From: an uncultured Eubacteriales bacterium
Lineage (GTDB): Bacteria; Bacillota; Clostridia; Christensenellales; Aristaeellaceae
Length of the DNA stretch: 39,285 bases
Direction: 5' to 3'
NCBI GenBank assembly: GCA_902781945.1
Contig: CACZLE010000022.1
Span: 28,026-67,310 of the forward strand
The translations under genes were made by a program, and so were the position numbers. Below are positions 7,200 through 15,025 of the stretch, one piece after another; position 1 is the stretch's first letter; each line of letters begins with the position of its first letter. Below the pieces are notes generated by a model. It had not been told where the DNA came from. It saw nothing but the letters and a program-made list of their open reading frames with translations, and did not search any database.

Positions 7200-8270
7200 A
7201 TGTCAACTGTTTTTTATGTTTTATTGGCCCTGCTGATGCTGGGCATCATGGTGGCCGTGCACGAGGCCGGGCATTTTTTTGCCGCCCGGGCCTGCGGCAT
7301 CGCCGTGCGCTCCTTTGGCATTGGCTTTGGCCCCAAGCTCTTTGGCTGGACCAGCAAAAAAACGGGCACGGAATATGTGTTCCGCCTGATCCCCGGCGGC
7401 GGCTATTGCGGCTTTTACGGGGAGGATGATATCGGCGATCCCGAAAAGACCGATCCCCGGGCCCTGCAGCGTCAGGCACCCTGGAAGCGGATCGTTACCC
7501 TGTTCGCCGGACCCTTCATGAATTTCGTGCTGGCCTTCCTGGTGGCCTTTTTCTTCTATGTGGGCTATGGCCTGCCCTACGCGGGGGATAAAGTCAGCAC
7601 CCAGATCGTGTCCGTCACCCCCGACTCCCCGGCGGACGTGGCGGGCCTGCAGGCAGGCGACGTGATCGTTCGGGCCAACGGCGTGGAGATCACCGATAAC
7701 CTGACCCCTATCATCAGCAATTGGGACGGCGGCGAGCCCCTGCACTTCACCGTCAAGCGCGGTGACGAGGAGATCGGCCTGTCCCTGACTCCCGATTACG
7801 TCGCCACCGAAAAGCGCTATATGATCGGCGTCACCCTGACCGTGGGCGCGGAGACCATCTGGCGGCATGACGGCGTGGGCGCCACCCTGGGCCATACCTG
7901 GGACGTGTGCCTGGACGCGGGGGGCTCCATTATGTCCGCCCTCAAAAACCTGGTCACCCGGGGCGAGGGGATCAACGAAATGAGCGGACCCGTGGGTGTC
8001 ATCAGCATCATCGCGGAGCAGACCCGGGCCTATCGGCTCATGGGCTATCTCAATATCCTCATCGTCATTTCCATCAACCTGGGCCTGGTGAACCTGCTGC
8101 CCATCCCCGGCCTGGACGGCTGCCGCATCCTCTTTGTGCTGTTTGAGATCATCTTCCGCCGCCCGGTGAACCGCCGGGTGGAGGCTTACATCCATCTGGC
8201 GGGCTACGCCTTCCTGATGTGCGTGATGCTGTATTTCACCTTCCACGACGTGCTGAACATCTTCGGATAA
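7200..8270 (+). CDS. rseP: RseP-family site-2 intramembrane zinc metalloprotease
   Basis: The 356-aa membrane protease carries the zinc motif HEAGH at residues 21-25 in the first transmembrane helix. A single PDZ domain (about 120-200, with VTPDSPADVAGLQAGDVI) and the second active-site motif LLPIPGLDGCRI near the C-terminus follow. Relatives cleave anti-sigma factors or signal-peptide remnants in the membrane (RseP in proteobacteria, RasP in Bacillus). Its position between dxr and ispG is the usual one in clostridia. A short CAGGAG precedes the ATG. The substrate in this organism cannot be inferred. Confidence 0.93.
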   Translation: MSTVFYVLLALLMLGIMVAVHEAGHFFAARACGIAVRSFGIGFGPKLFGWTSKKTGTEYVFRLIPGGGYCGFYGEDDIGDPEKTDPRALQRQAPWKRIVTLFAGPFMNFVLAFLVAFFFYVGYGLPYAGDKVSTQIVSVTPDSPADVAGLQAGDVIVRANGVEITDNLTPIISNWDGGEPLHFTVKRGDEEIGLSLTPDYVATEKRYMIGVTLTVGAETIWRHDGVGATLGHTWDVCLDAGGSIMSALKNLVTRGEGINEMSGPVGVISIIAEQTRAYRLMGYLNILIVISINLGLVNLLPIPGLDGCRILFVLFEIIFRRPVNRRVEAYIHLAGYAFLMCVMLYFTFHDVLNIFG

Positions 8271-8281
8271 CAGGAGAACCC

Positions 8282-9328
8282 ATGAAAACAAGAGCATTGA
8301 CGGTGGGCGGCCTGCCTCTGGGCGGCGGCGCGCCCGTATCCGTGCAGAGCATGACCAATACCGATACCCGGGACGTGGCGGCCACCCTGGCGCAGATCAA
8401 GGCGCTGGCGGCGGCGGGCTGCGATATCGTGCGTGTGTCGGTCTATGACGAAGCCTGTGTAAAGGCCGTGCGTCCCCTGGTGGACGGCAGCCCCGTGCCC
8501 CTGGTGGCGGATATCCACTTTGACCACCGCCTGGCCATCGGGGCCATGGAAAACGGCATAGCGAAGCTGCGCATCAACCCCGGCAACATCGGCGGCGAGG
8601 CCAACGTGAAAAAGGTGGCCGACGCGGCCCGCGCGCATCACGTGCCCATCCGCATCGGCGTCAACTGCGGCTCCCTGGAAAAGGACATCCTGGCCAAATA
8701 CGGCGCTCCCACCGCCCAGGGCATGGTGGAAAGCGCCCTGCGTCACGCAAAGATGCTGGAGGATCAGCACTTTGGCGATATCGTGCTGTCCCTCAAGAGC
8801 AGCGACGTGCGCCTGACCGTGGAGGCCTATCGCCTGGCTGCCAGCAAATGCGATTATCCCCTGCACGTGGGCGTCACCGAGGCGGGACTGCCCGGCAGCG
8901 GCAATATCAAGTCCGCCATCGGCATCGGGGCCCTGCTGCTGGACGGCATCGGCGACACCGTTCGCGTGTCCCTCACGGGCTCGCCCATCCCGGAGGCCCA
9001 GGCGGCCATCGATATCCTCAAGGCCATTGGCCTGCGGGGCGGCGCGCGCTTCGTCTCCTGCCCCACCTGCGGACGCACCCGCATCGACGTGGCGGCGGTG
9101 GCCAAGGCTGTGGAGGAGGAATTCAAAAACCTGGACCGCGACGTCACCATCGCGGTGATGGGCTGCGTGGTCAACGGCCCCGGGGAGGCCCGGGACGCCG
9201 ATATCGCCCTGTGCGGCGGCGATGGCTGCGGGGCGCTGTACATTCACGGACAATACGTGCGCAAGCTCACGGGCGATCTCACCCGGGCTTTCATCGACGC
9301 CGTAAGGGAATGGGCTCATGAGCTATGA
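8282..9328 (+). CDS. ispG: (E)-4-hydroxy-3-methylbut-2-enyl-diphosphate synthase
   Basis: The 348-aa iron-sulfur enzyme makes HMBPP, the next-to-last step of the MEP pathway. It begins with the typical substrate region (PVSVQSMTNTDTRD). It has VSLKSSDVRLTVEAYR and GVTEAGLPGSGNIKSAIGIG in the barrel. The C-terminal cluster-binding part shows SCPTCGRTRIDV and GCVVNGPGEARDADI, giving the three conserved cysteines. Start chosen at the ATG at 8282, preceded by CAGGAGAA and matching family length; the frame's extension back to 8219 lies within rseP. The 3' end overlaps polC by 11 bases. Confidence 0.96.
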   Translation: MKTRALTVGGLPLGGGAPVSVQSMTNTDTRDVAATLAQIKALAAAGCDIVRVSVYDEACVKAVRPLVDGSPVPLVADIHFDHRLAIGAMENGIAKLRINPGNIGGEANVKKVADAARAHHVPIRIGVNCGSLEKDILAKYGAPTAQGMVESALRHAKMLEDQHFGDIVLSLKSSDVRLTVEAYRLAASKCDYPLHVGVTEAGLPGSGNIKSAIGIGALLLDGIGDTVRVSLTGSPIPEAQAAIDILKAIGLRGGARFVSCPTCGRTRIDVAAVAKAVEEEFKNLDRDVTIAVMGCVVNGPGEARDADIALCGGDGCGALYIHGQYVRKLTGDLTRAFIDAVREWAHEL

Positions 9329-12300
9329 GGAACTGATCGAAAAAATAGAAAAGGCAGCGCCGGAGCTGAAGGGCAAGCTGACCTTGGACCGCGTGATCTA
9401 CAAGCGCGGCAGTCGGCATGCCTATTTTTATCTGCTCAGCGACGCCGTGGCGGGGGACAGGGAATACCTGGCCGTGCAAAAGATATTGAAATCCGCCTTT
9501 CCCGGTATCCGCCAGTCTCTGCGCATCGCCAGCCCGTCCTTGAAGGATGATTTCCTGGCCGATCCCGATAAATACGCCCACGTGATCAACAATATCCTGC
9601 TGCGGGAGCATCCCGCCCTGTCCGCCTGGGAGTTCGATATGCGCTACAAGGCCGAGGATGGCCGGGTGGTGCTGGAGCTGCCGGACGATTTTTCCATGCA
9701 GTATTTGAAGGAACGGAAGCTGACGGACAAGATCAACCAGGCCATCAAGGATATCTTTTGCGTGGATACCGAGGTGATCTGCCGGGTGTCCGGCGTGCGG
9801 GAGGAGACCGCCGCGCGCCTGGAGCGCGAGCGCCGGGCCGAGGAAGCCCTGATGGAGCAGCGCCGGGAGGCCGCCCGCAAGCGGGACGAGGAGACCCAGC
9901 GCCGCAGGGAGCAGGCGGAGGAGCGCAAACGCCGTATCGTCTATGGCCGTCAGATCACCGAAAAGCCCGTGCAGATCAGCGAGCTCACCAACGATTCCGG
10001 CGCGGTGGTCATCGCGGGCAAGCGGCTGGATTACGAGGAAAAGGAGATCAGCCAGGGCGAAATGCTGCTGGTTTCCTTCAACGTCACCGACTATACCGGC
10101 ACCATCAAGTGCAAAATGTTCCTGCGCTACCGTCCCCGCTTTCGCAAGGAGGAGGCGGACGAGCAGCCCCCCATCACCGAGGAGCAGCGCAAGGCCGTGC
10201 AGGACACGGTGGACGCCCTTAAAAAGTGCGAGGGCGTGCAGGTCCGAGGCGAATGCCGCTACGACAACTTTGCCCATGAATGCACGCTGATGGTGAACGC
10301 CATCAACCGCTACGATCTGCCCAAACGCATGGACAACGCCCCGGAAAAGCGGATCGAACTGCATATGCACACCCAGATGAGCAGCATGGACGCCGTGGCC
10401 TCCGCCACCGCCCTGATCAGCCGTGCCGCCTCCTGGGGCCATCCCGCCGTGGCCATCACCGATCACGGTGTGGTGCAGGCCTATCCCGAGGCCTTCGGCG
10501 CGGCCAAAAAGAACGGCATCAAACTGATCCCCGGCGTGGAGGGCTACCTGACGGACGAGGACCGGGTGGTGCGCACGGAGCAGGATGACCTGCGGCCCCT
10601 GGGCACGCCCATCGTGGTGCTGGACTTTGAGACCACCGGCCTGGATACCCGCAATGACCGCATCATCGAGATCGGCGCGGTGAAGCTGGCGGACGGCCAC
10701 GTGACGGAAAGCCTGTCCGTATTGGTCAATCCGGGGCAGCTGCTCAAGTCCAAGATCACCGAGATCACCGGCATCACAGACCAGATGCTCAAGGACCAGC
10801 CGCCCATCACCGAGGCCCTGCCAAGGCTTCTGGAATTCATCGGCGACTGTCCCATCGCCGCCCACAACGCGGATTTTGACTACAATATTTTGCAGAGCGA
10901 GCTGCGCCGCCAGGGCATCGAACAGGAATGGACCGTCATCGATACCTTGACCTTCGCCCGTAAGCTCTATCCCGATATGAAATCCCACCGCCTGGGCGTG
11001 CTGTGCAAGCGCCTGGGCGTCTCCCTCAAAAACGCCCACCGCGCCGTGCACGACGCCACAGCCACCGCCCATTGCCTGCATCAGATGCTGGACGAGGTGG
11101 CCAAGAAGGGCGCGGACAACCTGGATAAGATCAACGAGGTGGCCGCGGGCTACACCTTGGGCTCCAGCTACCATATCGTGCTGCTGGCCGCCTCCCAGAA
11201 GGGCCTGGAGAACATCAATCACCTGGTGTCCGACGGCCATCTCAAATACTTCAAGCGGCGTCCCCATATGCCCCGGGCCAACATCCAGAAATACCGGGAG
11301 GGCATCATCGTGGGCAGCGCCTGCGAGGCCGGCGAGCTCTATCGCGCCGTGCTGGAGGGCGCAGACGAAAAGAAGCTCAGCCGCATCGCCCGTTTTTACG
11401 ATTACCTGGAGATCCAGCCCGTGGGCAACAACGCCTTCCTGATCCGGGAGGGCCGGGTGAAGGACGAGGACGAGCTGCGGGACCTCAACCGCGTCATCGT
11501 GCGATTGGGGGAAAAGCTGGGCCTGCCCGTGGTGGCCACAGGCGACGTGCACTTCCTGGACCCCCAGGACGCCGTGTTCCGCGCCATTTTGCAGGACGGC
11601 CTGGGCTATGACGACTGCGACAACCAGCCGCCGCTGTACCTGAAAACCACCGAGGAAATGCTGGAGGAATTCAGCTATCTGGGCCCCGAAAAGGCCCGCG
11701 AGGTGGTCATCGACAATCCTCGAAAGATCATGGAAAGGATCGGGGATATCTCCCTGTTTCCCAAGCATCCCGAGGGCAAAACCACCTTTTCGCCCGTGTG
11801 GGATTACGCCCCCGACGATATCAAAAACATGGTGGAGGAAACCAGCCACCAGATGTACGGGGACGAGCTGCCCGAGATCGTGCAGAAGCGTCTGGATAAG
11901 GAGCTCAACTCCATCATCGGCTACGGCTACGCCACCCTGTACGATATCGCCAGCAAGCTGGTGAAAAAATCCAATTCCGACGGCTACCTGGTGGGCAGCC
12001 GCGGCTCCGTGGGCTCCTCGCTTGTGGCCACCATGTGCGGCATCACCGAGGTCAACGCCCTGCCGCCCCATTATCGCTGCAAGCATTGCCGCAAGGCCTG
12101 GTTCGACGTGCCGGAGGGCTACACCCTGGGAGTCGATTTGCCCAACAAGGATTGTCCCATCTGCGGCAAGCCCCTGACCAAGGACGGATACGATATCCCC
12201 TTCGAGGTTTTCCTGGGCTTCAAGGGCGACAAGGTGCCCGATATCGACCTGAATTTCTCCGGCGAATATCAGCCCCAGGCTCGCGCCTACGTGGAGGAGC

Positions 12301-13676
12301 TGTTCGGCACGGGCTACGTGTTCCGCGCCGGCACCATCGGCACCCTGGCCGATAAGACCGCCTACGGCTTCGTGATGAAATATCTGGAAAAACGGGGCAT
12401 GGTGGCGACGGAAGCCGAAAAAGACCGTCTGGTGGCGGGCTGCGTGGGGGTCAAACGCACCACAGGCCAGCATCCGGGCGGCATGGTGGTGCTTCCCCGC
12501 GCCTACGATATCTGCCAGTTCACCGCCGTCCAGCATCCCGCGGACGACGAAACCAGCAGCATCATCACCACCCACTACGACTTCAACTCCATGCACGACA
12601 TCCTGGTCAAGCTGGATATCCTGGGTCATGACGATCCCACCATGATGCATATGCTGGAGCGCATCACAGGCGTCAATTATAAGGAAATCCCCCTGGACGA
12701 TCCCGAGGTCATGTCCCTGTTCCAGTCGCCGAAGGCCCTGGGCGTCACGCCCGAGGACATCGACTGTACCACGGGCACCCTGGGCATCCCGGAATTCGGC
12801 ACCGCCTTCGTGCGCGGCATGCTGGACGACACCAAGCCCAGCACCATGGAGGAACTCATCCGCATTTCCGGCCTTTCCCACGGCACCGACGTGTGGCTGG
12901 GCAACGCCAAAGACCTGATCAACAGCGGCACCGCCACCCTGAAGGAGTGCATCTGCTGCCGCGACGACATCATGAATTACCTGATCTCCAAGGGCGTGGA
13001 CAGCAAAATGTCCTTTGACACCATGGAAAGCGTGCGCAAGGGCCGGGGCCTCAAGCCTGAGATGGAGGCCGCCATGGCCGCCGCCAATGTGCCCCAATGG
13101 TTTGTGGACAGCTGCAAGAAGATCAAGTACATGTTCCCCAAGGGCCATGCCGTGGCCTACGTCACCATGGCCCTGCGCGTGGCCTGGTTCAAGGTGCATA
13201 TGCCCCTGGCCTATTACGCGGCCTTTTTCACCATCCGCGCCACGGGCTTCGACGCCGCCACCATGATCACCACCCCCGATATCGTCCGCGCCCGCATCAA
13301 GGAGCTGGACAGCATGGAAAAGACCACCGCCAAGGACAAGGACAGCCAGAACGCCCTGGAAATGGTGCTGGAATTCCTCATGCGCGGCTTCAAATTCCTG
13401 CCCGCCGACCTCTATAAGAGCGACGTCAAGGATTTCGTCATGGAGGACGGGTGCCTGCGGGTGCCCTTCACCGCCATCGGCGGCTTGGGCGAGGCCGCGG
13501 CCCAGGGCATCGTGGACGCCCGCAGCGATCCCTTCCTGTCCGTGGAGGACCTCAAAAACCGCGGCAAGGTATCCAGCGCCGTGGTGGAGCTTTTGCGCAG
13601 CGCCGGGGCCCTGGACGGCCTCAAAGACACCAACCAGGTGTCCATGATGGAAATGATGGGCTTTGACATGGGCTGA
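9318..13676 (+). CDS. polC: DNA polymerase III alpha subunit, PolC type
   Basis: This 1452-aa replicase is the Gram-positive PolC form with built-in proofreading. In order: an N-terminal domain with a long charged coiled coil (about 155-210), an OB-fold (about 215-320), the first part of the PHP domain beginning ELHMHTQMSSMDAVAS near residue 348, an inserted DEDD exonuclease (VVLDFETTGLD near 433, to about 595), the rest of PHP, and the C-family polymerase core. The core shows GSRGSVGSS near 893, a four-cysteine zinc finger (RCKHC and CPICG), the catalytic PDIDLNFSGEYQ near 974 and the HPGG motif. The C-terminal helix-hairpin-helix region is present. Its start overlaps ispG. No terminator follows before the small toxin gene's promoter. 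Confidence 0.98.
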   Translation: MSYEELIEKIEKAAPELKGKLTLDRVIYKRGSRHAYFYLLSDAVAGDREYLAVQKILKSAFPGIRQSLRIASPSLKDDFLADPDKYAHVINNILLREHPALSAWEFDMRYKAEDGRVVLELPDDFSMQYLKERKLTDKINQAIKDIFCVDTEVICRVSGVREETAARLERERRAEEALMEQRREAARKRDEETQRRREQAEERKRRIVYGRQITEKPVQISELTNDSGAVVIAGKRLDYEEKEISQGEMLLVSFNVTDYTGTIKCKMFLRYRPRFRKEEADEQPPITEEQRKAVQDTVDALKKCEGVQVRGECRYDNFAHECTLMVNAINRYDLPKRMDNAPEKRIELHMHTQMSSMDAVASATALISRAASWGHPAVAITDHGVVQAYPEAFGAAKKNGIKLIPGVEGYLTDEDRVVRTEQDDLRPLGTPIVVLDFETTGLDTRNDRIIEIGAVKLADGHVTESLSVLVNPGQLLKSKITEITGITDQMLKDQPPITEALPRLLEFIGDCPIAAHNADFDYNILQSELRRQGIEQEWTVIDTLTFARKLYPDMKSHRLGVLCKRLGVSLKNAHRAVHDATATAHCLHQMLDEVAKKGADNLDKINEVAAGYTLGSSYHIVLLAASQKGLENINHLVSDGHLKYFKRRPHMPRANIQKYREGIIVGSACEAGELYRAVLEGADEKKLSRIARFYDYLEIQPVGNNAFLIREGRVKDEDELRDLNRVIVRLGEKLGLPVVATGDVHFLDPQDAVFRAILQDGLGYDDCDNQPPLYLKTTEEMLEEFSYLGPEKAREVVIDNPRKIMERIGDISLFPKHPEGKTTFSPVWDYAPDDIKNMVEETSHQMYGDELPEIVQKRLDKELNSIIGYGYATLYDIASKLVKKSNSDGYLVGSRGSVGSSLVATMCGITEVNALPPHYRCKHCRKAWFDVPEGYTLGVDLPNKDCPICGKPLTKDGYDIPFEVFLGFKGDKVPDIDLNFSGEYQPQARAYVEELFGTGYVFRAGTIGTLADKTAYGFVMKYLEKRGMVATEAEKDRLVAGCVGVKRTTGQHPGGMVVLPRAYDICQFTAVQHPADDETSSIITTHYDFNSMHDILVKLDILGHDDPTMMHMLERITGVNYKEIPLDDPEVMSLFQSPKALGVTPEDIDCTTGTLGIPEFGTAFVRGMLDDTKPSTMEELIRISGLSHGTDVWLGNAKDLINSGTATLKECICCRDDIMNYLISKGVDSKMSFDTMESVRKGRGLKPEMEAAMAAANVPQWFVDSCKKIKYMFPKGHAVAYVTMALRVAWFKVHMPLAYYAAFFTIRATGFDAATMITTPDIVRARIKELDSMEKTTAKDKDSQNALEMVLEFLMRGFKFLPADLYKSDVKDFVMEDGCLRVPFTAIGGLGEAAAQGIVDARSDPFLSVEDLKNRGKVSSAVVELLRSAGALDGLKDTNQVSMMEMMGFDMG

Positions 13677-13691
13677 GTACTGGATTTCCGG

Positions 13692-13720
13692 TTGAAAGCG
13701 TCTAATATCTATGCTATAAT
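13692..13720 (+). promoter_or_regulatory. Toxin mRNA promoter
   Basis: TTGAAA at 13692-13697 and a perfect TATAAT at 13715-13720 are spaced by 17 bp, one of the strongest-looking promoters in the window. Start would fall near 13727, giving an mRNA of about 195 nt ending at the terminator at 13881-13921. Confidence 0.85.
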
Positions 13721-13761
13721 GAGCTTGCTGTATTATGAGAGGGCAAGCGCCCGGAAGCTGA

Positions 13762-13788
13762 TCCCGCTGGAATACAAAAGCGGGAGGT
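13762..13788 (+). promoter_or_regulatory. Leader hairpin sequestering the toxin ribosome-binding site
   Basis: TCCCGCT at 13762-13768 pairs perfectly with AGCGGGA at 13779-13785 over a 10-nt loop. The right arm covers most of the Shine-Dalgarno GGGAGGTG (13782-13789) of the small ORF. A smaller GGGC/GCCC stem lies upstream at 13741-13752. Confidence 0.75.
13779..13788 (+). repeat. Direct repeat a (toxin leader copy)
   Basis: AGCGGGAGGT occurs here over the toxin ribosome-binding site and again at 13937-13946 inside the antisense RNA gene. Because the two genes are transcribed convergently, the antisense RNA carries the exact complement of the toxin's ribosome-binding site. Confidence 0.85.
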
Positions 13789-13795
13789 GATGCGT

Positions 13796-13876
13796 ATGAC
13801 GAACCTTGAATTGTTCATGGCTCTGATTGCCGTCGCCGGACTTGCGTTGACGATCTACTTTGGTATGAAGCGATAA
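13796..13876 (+). CDS. Type I toxin-like small hydrophobic peptide (26 aa)
   Basis: This tiny gene starts with ATG at 13796, 6-7 bases after GGGAGGTG; an in-frame ATG at 13790 is too close to that site. The peptide begins MTNLELFMALIAV, continues AGLALTIYFG and ends MKR. It is a single predicted membrane helix with an acidic residue near the N-terminus and a basic tail. This is the form of Fst, TxpA and holin-like type I toxins, which act on the cytoplasmic membrane. The surroundings are decisive: strong promoter, leader hairpin, terminator four bases after the stop, and a convergent antisense gene with complementary sequence. I cannot assign a named toxin family. It lies between polC and rimP, a region normally uninterrupted in relatives. 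Confidence 0.8.
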   Translation: MTNLELFMALIAVAGLALTIYFGMKR

Positions 13877-13880
13877 ACGC

Positions 13881-13921
13881 AAAAAGCTCCTGGGTAGATT
13901 GCAGCTACTCAGGAGCTTTTT
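13881..13921. terminator. Shared bidirectional terminator of toxin mRNA and antisense RNA
   Basis: AAAAAGCTCCTG at 13881-13892 pairs with CAGGAGCTTTTT at 13910-13921 and the stem continues five more pairs (one G-U) to a 7-nt loop. Both strands end in a U-tract. In par/Fst systems the two RNAs share exactly such a terminator and first touch through its loop. Confidence 0.9.
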
Positions 13922-13936
13922 GATGGTTCAAAAACC

Positions 13937-13946
13937 AGCGGGAGGT
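13937..13946 (+). repeat. Direct repeat b (antisense gene copy)
   Basis: This is the second copy of AGCGGGAGGT; GATGC follows three to four bases later, as it also follows copy a. Transcribed from the minus strand, it yields the anti-Shine-Dalgarno ACCUCCCGCU. Confidence 0.85.
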
Positions 13947-13961
13947 TTCTGATGCAATATC

Positions 13962-13990
13962 ATTTTACAGCATCGGCGACTATGTGTCAA
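13962..13990 (-). promoter_or_regulatory. Antisense RNA promoter
   Basis: On the minus strand, TTGACA (plus 13985-13990) and TAAAAT (plus 13962-13967) are separated by exactly 17 bp. The perfect -35 box suggests that the antisense RNA is made in excess over the toxin mRNA, as expected for an antitoxin. Confidence 0.85.
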
Positions 13991-14004
13991 GTATAGTCGC
14001 CGAT
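13972..14004. promoter_or_regulatory. 12-bp perfect inverted repeat over the antisense promoter
   Basis: ATCGGCGACTAT at 13972-13983 is the exact reverse complement of 13993-14004, with 9 bp between. It spans the spacer and -35 box of the antitoxin promoter, so it could be a repressor operator or a cruciform. No T-run follows, so it is not a terminator. Confidence 0.6.
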
Positions 14005-14092
14005 TTACACGGGAATGTAAGAAGTGTTGCCTGCAAAATATAACCTTTGCCGGGACATATGCGCTTCTCAACAATGAAAGGAGGATTGAACC

Positions 14093-14284
14093 ATGAAAGT
14101 GAAAATCGACGGCATGATGTGCATGCATTGCGCGGGCCGGGTCAAGAAGGCCCTAGAGGCCATCAATGTGCCTGCGGAAATCGATCTGGAGAACAAGTGC
14201 GCCAGCATTCCCGACGGCTCCGACGTGAACGCCGTCAGGGAAGCGGTGGAGAAGGCGGGCTACACCTTCGTTTCCGCCGAATAA
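14093..14284 (+). CDS. Heavy-metal-associated (HMA) domain protein, CopZ-like
   Basis: This 63-aa single-domain protein has the HMA metal motif GMMCMHCAGRVKKAL (Cys10 and Cys13), followed by a ferredoxin-like beta-alpha-beta-beta-alpha-beta pattern ending EAVEKAGYTF. Relatives bind Cu(I) and hand it to P-type ATPases or repressors in the cytoplasm. The loop has no CopA neighbour here, so partner and metal are uncertain. AAAGGAGG lies at 14079-14086, ahead of the ATG. It stands alone between the toxin-antitoxin locus and the promoter of the rimP operon. Confidence 0.8.
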   Translation: MKVKIDGMMCMHCAGRVKKALEAINVPAEIDLENKCASIPDGSDVNAVREAVEKAGYTFVSAE

Positions 14285-14330
14285 AAGCGGCCTCAAAAGC
14301 GCAAACCCTTTGAAAATCCGTAAAAAGCGC

Positions 14331-14359
14331 TTGTATTCCTGGAAAGTATGTGGTATACT
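14331..14359 (+). promoter_or_regulatory. Sigma-A promoter of the rimP-nusA-infB operon
   Basis: TTGTAT at 14331-14336 and TATACT at 14354-14359 are separated by 17 bp. The resulting leader of about 155 nt (to 14520) contains a hairpin at 14438-14468 (TACGG/CCGTA with inner CGCG/CGCG). No other gene or named riboswitch is visible in it. Confidence 0.75.
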
Positions 14360-14520
14360 GCAAAGGTATTCGGTTTGCAACACGTCTTTTTTAGGAAAGA
14401 AGGGTTTAACGAAGAGTGGGAAGCAGCTTGGGGAAAGTACGGAACGCGGCTTTTCTTCGCGCCCCGTATGACGTACCCTTACTGCGTATGCCCGCTCTTT
14501 GCGCTTGTTAAGGAGTATTT

Positions 14521-15003
14521 ATGCCGAAAAAAGCCGGTTCCGCCATCGGGCAGATCACCGTCCTGGCCGAAAAGCTGGCGGCGGAGATGGGCTATGATCT
14601 CATCGAGGCCGCCTACGAAAAAGAAAACACGGGCATGTACCTGCGCTTCTATCTGGACAAGGAGGGCGGCATTTCGCTGGACGACTGCGAAGCCTATCAC
14701 CGCGCCCTGCAGCCCAGGCTGGAGCCCTTCGATTATGATTTTATGGAGGTTTGCTCCCCCGGGGTGGATCGGCCCATCCGCAATCAGAAGGACGCCGACC
14801 GGTGCCTGGGCATGGAGATCGAGGTGCGGCTCTATAAGCCCCGGGACGGGCAGAAGGCCTTTACCGGCACCTTTACCGGCTATGACGCCGGGGATATCAC
14901 CATCCGGCAGGGCGAAAACGAGATCACCTTCTTAAAGAAGGAAATCGCCGTGGCCCGCTGCACGGTGGACATGGAAGAAGTAGAAAACGCGGATCTTTCC
15001 TGA
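14521..15003 (+). CDS. rimP: Ribosome maturation factor RimP
   Basis: The 160-aa protein helps mature the 30S subunit. The first half shows the family's LAAEMGYDLIEAAYEKENTG and the strand-rich LRFYLDKEGGISLDDCEAYH. The conserved YDFMEVCSPGVDRPIRNQKD marks the end of domain 1, and a C-terminal SH3-like barrel (FTGTFTGYDAGDITI) follows. It starts with ATG after TTAAGGAG. It is the first gene of the nusA operon, as in most bacteria. Confidence 0.95.
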   Translation: MPKKAGSAIGQITVLAEKLAAEMGYDLIEAAYEKENTGMYLRFYLDKEGGISLDDCEAYHRALQPRLEPFDYDFMEVCSPGVDRPIRNQKDADRCLGMEIEVRLYKPRDGQKAFTGTFTGYDAGDITIRQGENEITFLKKEIAVARCTVDMEEVENADLS

Positions 15004-15025
15004 TCCGGAAAGGAAGAAAAGTTTT

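Larger units (their letters stand above)
13881..13955 (-). ncRNA. Antitoxin antisense RNA (about 75 nt)
   Basis: A minus-strand transcript from the promoter at 13962-13990 would start near 13955 and end in the shared terminator at 13881. It contains a hairpin AAACC-(UCCCGCU)-GGUUU, from plus-strand 13932-13948. The 7-nt loop is identical to the arm that hides the toxin ribosome-binding site and complementary to the site itself. The predicted action is binding the toxin leader and blocking translation. Ends are estimated from promoter and terminator positions. Confidence 0.75.

Noticed and set aside
9291..13199. Very long (1302-codon) minus-strand open frame opposite polC
   Set aside because: It is the mirror of a GC-rich, strongly conserved coding sequence; the peptide is His/Gly/Val-rich low complexity and lacks any recognisable domain.
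13790..13795. Alternative toxin start two codons upstream
   Set aside because: The ATG at 13790 directly abuts the Shine-Dalgarno GGGAGGTG, too close for initiation; 13796 has proper spacing.
13972..14004. Terminator reading of the 12-bp dyad
   Set aside because: No T-run follows on either strand, and the dyad lies over a promoter, so an operator or cruciform is more likely.
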